64,000 nucleotides of DNA from Salinicoccus kekensis (GTDB lineage Bacteria; Bacillota; Bacilli; Staphylococcales; Salinicoccaceae), in NCBI RefSeq assembly GCF_900220995.1, contig NZ_OBQF01000003.1:186001-250000 (forward strand), in the 5' to 3' direction. Shown piece after piece: positions 1 to 8,336 of this stretch (the first letter of the stretch is position 1; every line of letters starts with the position of its first letter). The translations under genes were made by a program, and so were the position numbers. The notes below the pieces were generated by a model. The model ran no database searches, was not told the DNA's origin, and worked only from the letters and a program-made list of their open reading frames with translations.

Positions 1-104
1 ACACGGTAGATGTATATGTCAGGTATCTGCGTAAAAAAATCGACCGGGAAGCCCCGTCTGTGATCTCCAGTGTCAGAGGCATCGGTTACATGATAAAGGA
101 CTAA
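1..104 (+). CDS. Response regulator, OmpR/PhoB family (C-terminal end only)
   Basis: The reading frame enters at the window edge (codons from base 3) and stops at 102-104. The 33 visible residues include VRYLRKKID and VRGIGYMIK, the last helix and wing hairpin of an OmpR-type winged-helix DNA-binding domain. It ends three bases before a sensor kinase, so the two form a two-component system. The receiver domain lies outside the window. Together with the PepSY protein that follows, the order matches B. subtilis ykoG-ykoH-ykoI; that identity is an inference. Confidence 0.85.
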   Translation, partial: TVDVYVRYLRKKIDREAPSVISSVRGIGYMIKD

Positions 105-107
105 CTG

Positions 108-1487
108 ATGATGAAACTGGGGACTAAAATCCAACTATATATCACGGTGATGTCGGCGGTCGTAGTCATACTTATCAATATATTCGTCTATTACAGCTAT
201 CAGAATTTCTCGCTGGATGCCGAAATGAACCAGCTGGAGGGACGCGGCATCAATATAATGCAGGAGCTCCAAAATGCAGAGGAAAATGATGTCGACAGGC
301 GGGCCGTATTACAGTCACACCTGCTGTCGGACGGTTTCATCACTCTCATCAGCGAAACGGGGGAGCAGGAGCTCCGGATATCGACCAGTGCAAGTTACTC
401 TGAAAGCTTCGAACCTTACAGCACCGGGCAGTATACCGACGTTGTAACGTATGGCGATATACATTTTGTCATGGTCTCCCTGCCGATCATATGGGAAAAC
501 GGTGAAGTTTATAATCTGCAGGTTTATGAGAATATAGAGTTCATTTATGATACATTCAACATCTTACAGTGGATACTGATCATATCGACGGTGATCATCA
601 TTGTGGTGATCTATCTGCTGAACCGGCTGATCACAAATATCATCATCCGGCCGATCAACAAGCTGATCGGCAAGATGAAGGAAACTGAAAATACGAGTGG
701 CTATACGATGCTCGAGGTGAACGAAAATGACACGAAGGAATTGAAAGATTTATCGGAATCATTCAATGAAATGATGCTCGACCTTAAAAAGAATGATGAA
801 CACCAGCAGGCATTCATAATGAATGCATCCCATGAATTGAAGACGCCGATCACCGTCATAGATTCCTACAGCCAGATGCTGAAGCGATTCGGCAAAACGA
901 GGGAAGACATCCTTGATGAAAGCATCCATGCGATTTCCGATGAAGCGAAAAGGATGAAGTATTTGACCGAACAACTGCTGAGCTTCAGCAAGGCCGCACA
1001 GGCAAGGGAGAATTTCAGGCCGGAGCGGCTGAATATAGTGCATATGGCAGAAGAGATCAAGTCCCGCCTGGAGCCGGTTTATAAGAGAAACATCCATCTC
1101 AGGACCCTAGACAGTGAGATCTTCGTCAATGCAGACCCGGACAGCCTGGATCAGCTGCTTAAAATATTTATGGATAATGCTTATAAATACAGCTCGGAGG
1201 ATATCACCATAGACATTGAAAAAAAAGATGAGGCAGTAATGGTGAGCATCACTGATGAAGGCATCGGAATCCCTGAAGAGGATCTGGACAAAATATTCGA
1301 CCGCTTCTACCGGGTGGATAAAGCCAGGGCGAGAAAAACGGGCGGTTCGGGTCTCGGCCTGTCCATTGCAGATGAATTGGCAAAAGTGAATGGCATCACC
1401 CTCGGTGTCAAAAGCCGGGTCGGTTCAGGTACGACATTCACGCTGGAATTCGACGGAGTAAAGGAGTGGAAAGATGAAAATCGGTAA
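108..1487 (+). CDS. Sensor histidine kinase (YkoH/ArlS-like)
   Basis: Membrane sensor kinase of a two-component system. It has a TM helix at about residues 10-31, an extracytoplasmic sensor region of about 120 residues, a second TM at about 153-172, a HAMP linker, the dimerisation/phosphoacceptor motif ASHELKTP with His242, and a HATPase domain with the N box (DNAYKYS), G1 (DEGIGIPEED), F box (FDRFYRVD) and G2 (GGSGLGLS). The 459-residue length is normal for the class. The first of two adjacent ATGs lies 3 bp after the regulator gene. Its 3' end overlaps the PepSY gene by 14 bp, so the three genes are probably co-transcribed. The signal sensed is not evident; PepSY partners often act outside the membrane. 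Confidence 0.9.
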   Translation: MMKLGTKIQLYITVMSAVVVILINIFVYYSYQNFSLDAEMNQLEGRGINIMQELQNAEENDVDRRAVLQSHLLSDGFITLISETGEQELRISTSASYSESFEPYSTGQYTDVVTYGDIHFVMVSLPIIWENGEVYNLQVYENIEFIYDTFNILQWILIISTVIIIVVIYLLNRLITNIIIRPINKLIGKMKETENTSGYTMLEVNENDTKELKDLSESFNEMMLDLKKNDEHQQAFIMNASHELKTPITVIDSYSQMLKRFGKTREDILDESIHAISDEAKRMKYLTEQLLSFSKAAQARENFRPERLNIVHMAEEIKSRLEPVYKRNIHLRTLDSEIFVNADPDSLDQLLKIFMDNAYKYSSEDITIDIEKKDEAVMVSITDEGIGIPEEDLDKIFDRFYRVDKARARKTGGSGLGLSIADELAKVNGITLGVKSRVGSGTTFTLEFDGVKEWKDENR

Positions 1488-2160
1488 ATTGCTGATCGCA
1501 GCGGGAGCTATAATTCTGGGCGTTATAATCGGCATCACATATATGCACTATACAGCTGCTGACTATATGGATGAAGAAGAAGTGCGGGCGATCGTACAGG
1601 ACCGTTATCAGGGTGATATAAGCAATGTTTCGCTCGGGAGTGGGGATGAATACTTTGTGGTAAGCGTCGATGATGGAGAATACCTGTATGAAATCACGAT
1701 AAACAGAGCAGAAGGCCGGGTGGTGGATGTAACATCATCTGAAAATCCGGATTATGAAGAGGAAACCATTGAAGAGAATGGGGATGAGCAGCATGCGGAG
1801 GACGACCCCGGAGAACCGGCAGAAAGCGTTCCGGATGAGGGCCCTGATTTAATGCCGGCTGAAGAGGCTAGAGATATCGCAATGGAGGAGGTCGGGGGAT
1901 TATTCCTGCACTCCACATTGAATACAGATGTGAACCCGAGTGAGTATTTGATTGCTAATCTTATCGACGGCGACGATGAAGGCGCCATTGTTTCCATCAA
2001 TGCTGTCAATGGAAGCGTCAATAAAGTGATTTTCCTCGATATAGAGTTCGATGAGATCGGGGATCTGGAAACCTTCATGAGACAGGTGGCTGAATCCAAT
2101 GCCCAGAATCAGAACTACTATATAGAGTATGACTGGGATGATGATTGGGACGATGATTGA
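1474..2160 (+). CDS. Membrane-anchored PepSY-domain protein
   Basis: 228 residues: an N-terminal signal anchor (about 6-24), a PepSY-like segment at about 35-80 (EVRAIVQDRY...YEITINRAEGRVVDV), a very acidic linker (about 85-125), and a second PepSY-like unit (about 127-195, beginning PAEEARDIAMEEVGG). The C-terminus is an Asp/Trp-rich tail. The start overlaps the kinase gene and follows the ribosome-binding sequence AAGGAG. PepSY domains are exported modules often linked to protease inhibition or two-component sensing. B. subtilis YkoI occupies the same place beside YkoGH. A role in modulating the kinase is an inference. Confidence 0.8.
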   Translation: MKIGKLLIAAGAIILGVIIGITYMHYTAADYMDEEEVRAIVQDRYQGDISNVSLGSGDEYFVVSVDDGEYLYEITINRAEGRVVDVTSSENPDYEEETIEENGDEQHAEDDPGEPAESVPDEGPDLMPAEEARDIAMEEVGGLFLHSTLNTDVNPSEYLIANLIDGDDEGAIVSINAVNGSVNKVIFLDIEFDEIGDLETFMRQVAESNAQNQNYYIEYDWDDDWDDD

Positions 2161-2169
2161 TGATGGAAG

Positions 2170-2202
2170 GGAAGCGGGTGGATGCCACCCGTTTCCTTTT
2201 TT
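2170..2202 (+). terminator. Rho-independent terminator
   Basis: A 12-bp stem (2170-2181 with 2185-2196, one G-U) closes a 3-base loop and is followed by six Ts. It ends the two-component/PepSY operon. Confidence 0.9.
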
Positions 2203-2283
2203 CATACCTCGTCGATAGGCTTTATTTTCCATGGGTTCTCTGGTATATTTTAAAAGACGATTGGACACGGGGAGGTCAGGCTT

Positions 2284-3021
2284 TTGATTACAATGACCAA
2301 TGTCACCAAGACATATAAGGGGCAGGAAGGCGCATTTAATGCAGTGGATGATGTGTCGCTTGAAATCGGTGAAAATGAGATTTTTGGATTGATCGGGGAG
2401 AGCGGTGCAGGAAAGTCCACGATATTAAGGTTCATCAATGCGCTTGAGACACCGACGGAGGGAACCGTTGAAGTGGACGGGACGGATGTATTTTCTTTAT
2501 CCAAAAAGAGATTGAGGCAGCACCAGAAAAGCATCGGTATGATCTTCCAGCAGTTTAATCTGTTGAATAATAAGACAGTCAGTGAAAATGTCAGGCTGCC
2601 GCTTGAGCTGCATAAATATGAAGATCCCCTGAGCGTCGGCGAGGTGCTGGATTTTGTCGGCCTTGGCGGAAAATCAGACCGTTATCCCGGTCAGCTGTCA
2701 GGTGGTGAAAAGCAGCGTGTCGGCATAGCGCGTGCACTCATCACCCGGCCTAAAATACTCCTTTGTGATGAGCCGACATCTGCGCTTGATGAAAGTACGA
2801 CGGAAGAAATCGTCGAGGTGTTGAAAAAGGCACACGAAACTTTCGGCATGACGGTGCTTGTGGTGACGCATGAACTGGATGTCGTCAAAAGCATGTGTGA
2901 ACGTTGTGCGGTTTTGGAAAATGGTCATCTGGTCGATATCATAGATATCGTCCGCGGGGAAGAGAAGCGCAGTTATGATTCATATCACCAGCGTGTGTTG
3001 GAGGTATTGAAAGATGCCTGA
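2284..3021 (+). CDS. metN: Methionine ABC transporter ATPase MetN (short form)
   Basis: ATPase of the methionine/methionine sulfoxide importer MetNIQ. Visible are Walker A GESGAGKST, Q-loop MIFQQFNLL, signature LSGGEKQRVGIARAL, Walker B ILLCDEPTSALD and the switch His (VVTHELDVV). I take the TTG at 2284 because GGAGG (2271-2275) lies 8 bases before it; the ATG at 2293 would be 17 bases away. At 245 residues it stops after the nucleotide-binding domain, whereas typical MetN has about 340 residues with a C-terminal NIL/ACT-like domain that binds methionine for feedback inhibition. It overlaps metI by 8 bp. No S-box or T-box fits in the 80 bp upstream. Confidence 0.9.
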   Translation: MITMTNVTKTYKGQEGAFNAVDDVSLEIGENEIFGLIGESGAGKSTILRFINALETPTEGTVEVDGTDVFSLSKKRLRQHQKSIGMIFQQFNLLNNKTVSENVRLPLELHKYEDPLSVGEVLDFVGLGGKSDRYPGQLSGGEKQRVGIARALITRPKILLCDEPTSALDESTTEEIVEVLKKAHETFGMTVLVVTHELDVVKSMCERCAVLENGHLVDIIDIVRGEEKRSYDSYHQRVLEVLKDA

Positions 3022-3700
3022 TACTTTCCAGGAGTATGTCACGCGGGTCATAGAATACTGGCCGGCATTATTCGAGAGCCTTTGGGAGACGGGTATCATG
3101 ATGGGGTTTGCGATGGTGGCGGCCATCGTACTCGGTCTTCCGCTTGGAACGCTTTTATTCCTGACGGCGAGGGGACAGCCGATGCAGAATGTGTTCATAT
3201 ATCAGCTGTCCAACGCATTTGTCAATATCGTCAGATCATTCCCTTTCCTGCTGCTTGTCGTCGCGATGCAGCCATTCATCCGGGCAGTGTACGGCCGTGC
3301 AACCGGTGATCCGGTGGCGGCATCTTTTCCCATGATGCTCATCGCCATCGCACTCTATGCGCGCTTTGTGCAGCAATCATTGCTGGATGTGCCGAAAGGC
3401 GTGACCGAAACGGCCCAGTCCATGGGAGCGTCGATTCCGCAGTTGGTATGGAAGTTCCTGTTTGTGGAATCCAGAAGTTCATTGATCATCGGATTCACCA
3501 CCGCTTTCGTCAGCTTCATATCCTACTCCACCATCATGGGCGTGGTCGGCGGCGGCGGAATCGGGGATTTCGCCATCCGTTACGGTTATCAAAGATATGA
3601 AACGGACATCATGTACACTGCGATCATCGTCATCATCATCATTGTCCAGCTGATTCAGTGGTGGGGGCTGAGACTGGCCAAAAAATTGGATAAAAGATAA
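3014..3700 (+). CDS. metI: Methionine ABC transporter permease MetI
   Basis: 228-residue inner-membrane permease with five to six predicted TM helices and the coupling (EAA) loop around GVTETAQSMGASIPQLVWKF, which docks on MetN. The segment VVGGGGIGDFAIRYGYQRY is characteristic of the D-methionine permease family. It lies between metN (8-bp overlap) and metQ (31-bp gap). This MetI (MetP in B. subtilis naming) is distinct from the cystathionine gamma-synthase MetI encoded at 11.1-12.2 kb. Confidence 0.92.
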   Translation: MPDTFQEYVTRVIEYWPALFESLWETGIMMGFAMVAAIVLGLPLGTLLFLTARGQPMQNVFIYQLSNAFVNIVRSFPFLLLVVAMQPFIRAVYGRATGDPVAASFPMMLIAIALYARFVQQSLLDVPKGVTETAQSMGASIPQLVWKFLFVESRSSLIIGFTTAFVSFISYSTIMGVVGGGGIGDFAIRYGYQRYETDIMYTAIIVIIIIVQLIQWWGLRLAKKLDKR

Positions 3701-3731
3701 TCGAATCAATAAATTTTAAGGAGTGTGAGAC

Positions 3732-4580
3732 ATGTTCAAACGTAATTTATGGTTTATAGTACTGAGTGTCATGGTATTTGCCCTTGCAGCATGCGGCAAC
3801 GGAGAGGAAGAAACAGAAGAGGAAACAGGCGGCGAGGCTTCCGGAGATACGGAAATCCAGGTGGCGTCACAGACGATCCCAATGACTGACGTCGTCGAAA
3901 TTGCGGGAGAATCGATTGAAGAACCTTATTCGGTCGAAATGATCGAAGTGGCGGATAATATCCAATACAACGAAGCTTTGTTAAACGAAGAAGTGGATGC
4001 AAACTTCGCCCAGCATGAGCCTTTCATGGAAATGTTCAATGAGGAGCGGGACGGCAATCTCGTTGCACTCCAGCCGATCTATAATGCGATCGTGGGTTAT
4101 TACTCACCTGTTTACGATTCGATTGAAGAGATTGAAGATGGGGCGGAGGTCGCGATTCCAAGTGATGCAACAAATGAAGCCCGTGCATTGATGGTCCTCG
4201 AGCAGAATGATCTGATCACCTTGGCGGACGGCGTAACATATGATGCGACTGTTGATGACATTGAAGAGAACCCCCGTGATTTCACTTTCACTCATGTGGA
4301 CCTTTTGAATCTGACTTCATCATATGAAGATGGGGTCGAACTCGTCTTCAACTATCCGACTTATATCGACAGTATCGGGCTGACGCCGGATGATGCGGTA
4401 TTTTTGGAGGAAGATGAAGACAACACTTTCGCAATCACTCTGGTCGCACGTGAAGACAATCAGGATTCAGAAGAGATCCAGGCGCTTCAGGAAGCATTCA
4501 CTTCCGATGAAGTATATGAATTCCTATCCGACCTTGAAGAAGAGGGGCACCTGGAGCCCGCTTTTGAACCTGGAGAATAA
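3732..4580 (+). CDS. metQ: Methionine-binding lipoprotein MetQ
   Basis: 282-residue substrate-binding lipoprotein of the NlpA/MetQ family. A signal peptide ends in lipobox LAAC with Cys21 as lipidation site, followed by an acidic Gly/Glu-rich linker and a periplasmic-binding-protein fold. NEALLNEEVDANFAQHEPFM and VAIPSDATNEARAL are family landmarks (ligand loop and hinge). The mature protein is strongly acidic, as are other exported proteins in this window, which fits a salt-tolerant host. Last gene of metN-metI-metQ, with a ribosome-binding site AAGGAG. Confidence 0.92.
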   Translation: MFKRNLWFIVLSVMVFALAACGNGEEETEEETGGEASGDTEIQVASQTIPMTDVVEIAGESIEEPYSVEMIEVADNIQYNEALLNEEVDANFAQHEPFMEMFNEERDGNLVALQPIYNAIVGYYSPVYDSIEEIEDGAEVAIPSDATNEARALMVLEQNDLITLADGVTYDATVDDIEENPRDFTFTHVDLLNLTSSYEDGVELVFNYPTYIDSIGLTPDDAVFLEEDEDNTFAITLVAREDNQDSEEIQALQEAFTSDEVYEFLSDLEEEGHLEPAFEPGE

Positions 4581-4582
4581 TG

Positions 4583-4621
4583 AAAAAATGCCAACGTTAT
4601 TTTATAACGTTGGCATTTTTT
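4583..4621. terminator. Bidirectional terminator
   Basis: An 18-bp perfect stem (4583-4600 with 4604-4621) around a TTT loop, with A-rich left and T-rich right flanks. It ends metQ on the plus strand and the convergent 156-residue gene on the minus strand. Confidence 0.9.
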
Positions 4622-5091
4622 CATATCTTCAGTTCGTACTGCTCGGCGAGCTTTGCTTTGAAGAGCTTGGTGTAAATATCCGTGATGACCGCTTCAAGGC
4701 GTGCATTATGGATGCTGTCCATATCATGCATACGTATCACCGTGAGTCTGACATCATTTGATTCCAGCAGCTGTGCAAAACCTTCATCTTTCCTGAAATC
4801 CGTCTTCAGCTGCTTGAAGATGTTCTCCCTGCTGTTGCCGACGATGAACAGGTCGCCATCTTTGAAGAGCATATAAATGCCTTTCAGCTGGTGTGCATAT
4901 TGTATATCATAAGCCGACTTCAAATCATTCCTCAATTTCTTAAAGTCGATTGAACGGCTGTTGTTCTTGTTGATGATCGTTAATTTAAAATCTTCCATAT
5001 GGCTCTTTTCCCAGATTCTGCCCAGGTCGCACGCATATTTAGCAATGATCGATTTCATCAGTTTCTTGTCTTCCAAATATTCCTTCACCAT
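4621..5091 (-). CDS. Uncharacterised protein with a degenerate GIY-YIG-like region
   Basis: 156 residues, soluble and basic; not a family I recognise with certainty. The second half reads KGIYMLFKDGDLFIVGNSRE, then an amphipathic helix (NIFKQLKTDF) and, about 45 residues on, a helix with a lone acidic residue (ARLEAVITDIY). This order (GIY, then an xxG strand, a basic helix, then a Glu) resembles the GIY-YIG nuclease core, but the usual Tyr and catalytic Arg are not evident, so activity is doubtful. The start has GAGGTGA 6-8 bases upstream. Single gene convergent with metQ. Confidence 0.6.
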   Translation of the reverse strand: MVKEYLEDKKLMKSIIAKYACDLGRIWEKSHMEDFKLTIINKNNSRSIDFKKLRNDLKSAYDIQYAHQLKGIYMLFKDGDLFIVGNSRENIFKQLKTDFRKDEGFAQLLESNDVRLTVIRMHDMDSIHNARLEAVITDIYTKLFKAKLAEQYELKI

Positions 5092-5248
5092 TTCATCACC
5101 TCATTTATAATACTGTACTTCAAATCCCGGTAAAAGTCATTCAATAAAACCCGGGTTCTCAATATCCCGGAAGGTGCTCCGTATTATACAGTCACTTGTA
5201 CTTTATCCCGCCTGACAGATGGATAAACTGGAAGGTGATGATTTAAGG

Positions 5249-5283
5249 CAAAATAAAAGCCATGGCAATTGATGCCATGGCTT
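5249..5283 (-). terminator. Rho-independent terminator (minus strand)
   Basis: An 11-bp stem (5257-5267 with 5273-5283). On the minus strand it is followed by a T-rich tract (5249-5258). It ends the DoxX-like gene. Confidence 0.8.
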
Positions 5284-5288
5284 GCATC

Positions 5289-5636
5289 TTATTTACGGAA
5301 AGTCTCAAGGAAGCTTAAAGTGTTCAGGCTGAAGAACTTAAGTGCGCCTTTCGTTTCCTCAAAGCTGTCACCTGATTTGTAATGCTTGAATATCGCTGCC
5401 CCGAGTACAATGTTCATCATTATGATTCCGATTCTTACAAGTGTCTTGCTGAATAATGTAAAGAACAGCAGCGCACCGCCGATAGCCTCAAAGTAACCTG
5501 CGGCTTTCATCTGCGTGCTGTCGACATTGAACTTGTCTTCAAAATCCTCCCCGAGTTCACCATCATTTTGGATTTTCTGAAGTCCGTTATCAAACATGTT
5601 CTTTCCGACGTAAAAGTTGACTACATGACGAAGCAT
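5289..5636 (-). CDS. DoxX-like small membrane protein
   Basis: 115 residues with a hydrophilic N-terminal third and two to three TM segments. KAAGYFEAIGGALLFFTLFS followed by RIGIIMMNIVLGAAIFKHY matches the layout of DoxX/DoxD-type proteins, where a conserved Gly-rich E-x-x-G-G segment opens a helix. DoxX relatives are linked to redox or thiol stress in other bacteria; nothing here shows the role. Strong ribosome-binding site AGGAGG, single gene with its own terminator. Confidence 0.6.
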   Translation of the reverse strand: MLRHVVNFYVGKNMFDNGLQKIQNDGELGEDFEDKFNVDSTQMKAAGYFEAIGGALLFFTLFSKTLVRIGIIMMNIVLGAAIFKHYKSGDSFEETKGALKFFSLNTLSFLETFRK

Positions 5637-5985
5637 AATGAAACCTCCTATTGAGTGTGTTAATTATCCATACCCGATTCGGCATTGATAATTTATAATA
5701 ACATGATATAGTTTTAAATACTCATTATCAAATTTTGGATGGAGTGAAGCTGCAGATTGGCGGATAAAGAATACTTTACACATTTATGATAAAAATAAGA
5801 CAAATGTGTGTTTTTTCACTAAAAACGGTGTAATATCACCATAATTTCATTGATATTGCCAATTTTTGATTTGTGATAATTAGAGCAACTAACTATAATG
5901 GTACATATTGAATATCTTTCATTGATTGAATTTTCACATTGAAGTTTGAAATTTCACATTAATGAAAGCCTTTTTATAAAAAAGT
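5637..5985. other. Intergenic region between divergent genes (promoter and direct repeats)
   Basis: 349 bp of AT-rich DNA. A plus-strand promoter is visible: TTGTGA (5871-5876), 17-bp spacer, TATAAT (5894-5899). Downstream of its expected start lie two copies of TTTCACATT (5932-5940 and 5952-5960), exactly 20 bp apart. The second is part of the palindrome TGAAATTTCA (5947-5956). This looks like a possible operator in the PfoR leader. No gene was found. Confidence 0.5.
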
Positions 5986-7053
5986 TTGGAGGAGTTTATA
6001 ATCGATCAGTTAATAGGTATAGGACTTTTACTGTTGATTTTGGTGTTTTTCAGCCTGTTTACATATTATGCGCCGTACGGCAGCGAAGTGATGAGCGCTT
6101 TGGCTGCAGCTGCAATTGCGACGTTCCTGGTGGAAGCGCTTCAGGGATATGTGATAGGTGATATTTTTGCGTTGGATTTCTTTAAGGAGACGGGCACGGT
6201 CGCCGGGACATTATCGGGCGTCATCGTTGCCATGCTCGTAGGTCTGAAAATGGGCGTAAATCCTCAGAACTCTGCAATACTTGCAGTCGCTTTCGGGGAA
6301 ATCGGCCTGATACCTGCATTATTTGCAGCCTACCTGGTTGCGTTTCTTATAAAATTCTTACAGGAGAAAGTATCTCTCGGAATGGATTTCATTCTGGTCA
6401 TCCTTTTTGCTGTACCACTGGCAAGATGGTTCGGCCAGCTGATCACACCGCTTGTTGACGGATCATTGCTGAGGATTGGTGCGATCATTGAACTTGCCAT
6501 GGATGCAAGCCCGTTGATCATGGGACTCATGCTCGGCGGAATAGTGACAGTCGTTGGTACATCACCACTCAGTTCCATGGCATTGACAGCAATGCTCGGC
6601 CTGACGGGTGCACCGATGGCAGTTGCCGCTTTATCCGCATTCGGTTCAGCTTTCATGAACAGTACATTGCTCCACAAGCTTAAGATCGGGGAACTGAAAT
6701 CGGTCATTTCAATTGCGATTGAACCATTATCGAAGGCCGATCTGGTCACGTCAAACCCGATACCGATTTATACGACGAACTTTGTCGGCGGTGCCTTGAG
6801 CGGGATTATCATCGCATATTCCGGCATGATTAATAATGCGCCCGGAACAGCAGCCCCTACACCTGGACTGCTCGTGATGTTCGGATTCAACCCTGCAGGC
6901 CAGGTACTGCTCTATGCAGCTATCTGTGCCGTCATCTGTTTCCTGGTGGGCCTTGCCGGAAGCTATGCTTTCAGGAACTTCCCTATCAAAAACAGTGAAG
7001 TCCTGCCGGCGGATCAGAGCTTTGCAAGTGCCAAGTCAGCGAAGAAATATTAA
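5986..7053 (+). CDS. PfoR-like PTS-IIC family membrane protein
   Basis: About 350 residues and eight to ten TM helices. GTLSGVIVAMLVGLKMGVNPQNSAILAV, MLGGIVTVVGTSPLSSMAL and the conserved NSTLLHKL place it in the PTS_EIIC_2/PfoR family, first named for a regulator of perfringolysin; its transport substrate is unknown. It has no EIIA or EIIB neighbours. The start is doubtful: the only canonical start is TTG 5986, but GGAGGAG (5988-5994) overlaps that codon and lacks an ATG/GTG/TTG at proper distance. AUA (5998) or AUC (6001) sit where initiation would be expected. The next in-frame ATG would remove the first TM helix. Confidence 0.75.
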   Translation: MEEFIIDQLIGIGLLLLILVFFSLFTYYAPYGSEVMSALAAAAIATFLVEALQGYVIGDIFALDFFKETGTVAGTLSGVIVAMLVGLKMGVNPQNSAILAVAFGEIGLIPALFAAYLVAFLIKFLQEKVSLGMDFILVILFAVPLARWFGQLITPLVDGSLLRIGAIIELAMDASPLIMGLMLGGIVTVVGTSPLSSMALTAMLGLTGAPMAVAALSAFGSAFMNSTLLHKLKIGELKSVISIAIEPLSKADLVTSNPIPIYTTNFVGGALSGIIIAYSGMINNAPGTAAPTPGLLVMFGFNPAGQVLLYAAICAVICFLVGLAGSYAFRNFPIKNSEVLPADQSFASAKSAKKY

Positions 7054-7067
7054 TGAGTCAATGATTG

Positions 7068-7104
7068 GAAGCATACAGGTATTTGGCCTGTATGCTTCTT
7101 TTTT
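7068..7104 (+). terminator. Rho-independent terminator
   Basis: A 12-bp perfect stem (7068-7079 with 7087-7098) and six Ts, downstream of the PfoR-like gene. Confidence 0.9.
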
Positions 7105-7178
7105 ATGCAGGCCGCCGGAAACTAAATGATATTATATTGAAATTGAAGCTGATATAATATTTTCGAGGAGTGATATGT

Positions 7179-7652
7179 ATGTCGATATATGATATCGAGG
7201 TTAAAAAGACGGATGGCACCACTTATAAGCTTGAGGAATATAAGGGACGGCCCATGCTGATCGTCAATACAGCAAGCAAATGCGGTTTTGCAGGCCAGTT
7301 CGACGGTCTTGAGAAACTGTACCAGGATCATAAAGAGGATGGCCTCGTCGTTCTTGGTTTCCCAAGCAACCAGTTCGGTAATCAGGAACCGGGCAGTGCT
7401 GAAGAGGCTGAAGAAAGCTGCAGGCTGAACTACGGAGTGACGTTTCCGATACATGAAAAGATATATGTCAACGGAGAGGATGCACACCCGCTCTATGATT
7501 ATTTGAAGTCTTCCAAAAAAGGGTTGTTTACAGATAATATAAAATGGAACTTCACTAAATTCCTGGTGGATAAAAATGGGGAAGTGGTGGAGCGGTTCTC
7601 ACCTAAGACCAAGCCGGAAAGCATCGAAGAGGATATAGAAAAAGTTTTATAA
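7179..7652 (+). CDS. bsaA: Glutathione peroxidase family protein (BsaA-like)
   Basis: 157-residue thioredoxin-fold thiol peroxidase reducing H2O2 or organic hydroperoxides. The peroxidatic Cys35 lies in NTASKCGF, and the catalytic Gln and Trp are in [13 protein letters not shown] and WNFTKFLVD. Closely resembles S. aureus BsaA. The common FPCNQFG motif has Ser in place of Cys here, so any resolving thiol would be the later Cys (EESCRLNYG) or an external thiol. In bacteria lacking glutathione the reductant is usually thioredoxin or bacillithiol. ATG 7179 is chosen because GAGGAG ends 8 bases upstream; the GTG at 7170 overlaps that site. Confidence 0.9.
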   Translation: MSIYDIEVKKTDGTTYKLEEYKGRPMLIVNTASKCGFAGQFDGLEKLYQDHKEDGLVVLGFPSNQFGNQEPGSAEEAEESCRLNYGVTFPIHEKIYVNGEDAHPLYDYLKSSKKGLFTDNIKWNFTKFLVDKNGEVVERFSPKTKPESIEEDIEKVL

Positions 7653-7757
7653 TGGTATGCATTACAGTCGGTAAATGCATGATATCAAGGCTTCAGGCCC
7701 TCAAGAACTTTGGCTGTAATGCTCATGTATCATCTATGAAATACTGCCTCCATTAAA

Positions 7758-7797
7758 AAAACATGCTGATGTTTCACGGGAAACATCAGCATGTTTT
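7758..7797. terminator. Bidirectional terminator
   Basis: An 18-bp perfect stem (7758-7775 with 7780-7797) with loop ACGG and A/T flanks, ending ytoQ on the minus strand. The plus-strand peroxidase transcript may also stop here. Between 7653 and 7757 a long-range inverted repeat, GCATTACAG (7659-7667) and CTGTAATGC (7714-7722), could fold the 3' UTR. Confidence 0.85.
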
Positions 7798-7799
7798 GA

Positions 7800-8240
7800 T
7801 TATTTGTAAATATAATTGATGACTTCGATCGCCTGGTCCACGGTCTCCACCGTGACATCCGCTTTGTTGGATAATTCCTTCAGCGCATGGATTGCGCTTT
7901 CAGGTCTGATGATGATCAGCGGCTTTCCAAGGTTTATAGCTGTAGTTGCGTCCATCGTCGTGTTCCATTGCTTATATTTCTCACCATATAATGCAATGAC
8001 GAAGTCTGCCTTATTCATCAGGACACTTGTTCTGAAATTGTTGATGCTGGATGCGGCATCATCTTTGTAGTAGGAACCGGGCTGTTCACCAAGTATGTTT
8101 TCACCGATATTGTCCGACAGGTCATGATCGGTCTGCGGACCCACGAAATTCAATTTGAGGCCTTTTTCTTTTGATTTCTGAATAACTTCTCCGCGCCAGT
8201 CATCATGAATCTGCCCTGCGAGATAAACTGTAAACTCCAT
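7800..8240 (-). CDS. ytoQ: YtoQ family protein
   Basis: 146 residues, very close to B. subtilis YtoQ over the whole length (e.g. VYLAGQIHDDWR, NNFRTSVLMNKADFVIALYG, KPLIIIRPES, ELSNKADVTVETVDQAI). The fold is nucleoside 2-deoxyribosyltransferase-like, but the biochemical role is unknown. ATG 8240 is preferred over TTG 8243 because YtoQ proteins begin MEF and AAGGAGG is 9 bases away. Confidence 0.9.
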   Translation of the reverse strand: MEFTVYLAGQIHDDWRGEVIQKSKEKGLKLNFVGPQTDHDLSDNIGENILGEQPGSYYKDDAASSINNFRTSVLMNKADFVIALYGEKYKQWNTTMDATTAINLGKPLIIIRPESAIHALKELSNKADVTVETVDQAIEVINYIYK

Positions 8241-8336
8241 CAATCATTTCCTCCTTAAAACTCATGTTATACATACTCTACTATAATTATGGTAACATAT
8301 GAATTGAAATGAATCGTTTGATAAGGATGTGGCATA

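Noticed and set aside
2203-2283. SAM riboswitch before metNIQ
   Set aside because: Only about 80 bp separate the previous terminator from the start; none of the S-box blocks is present.
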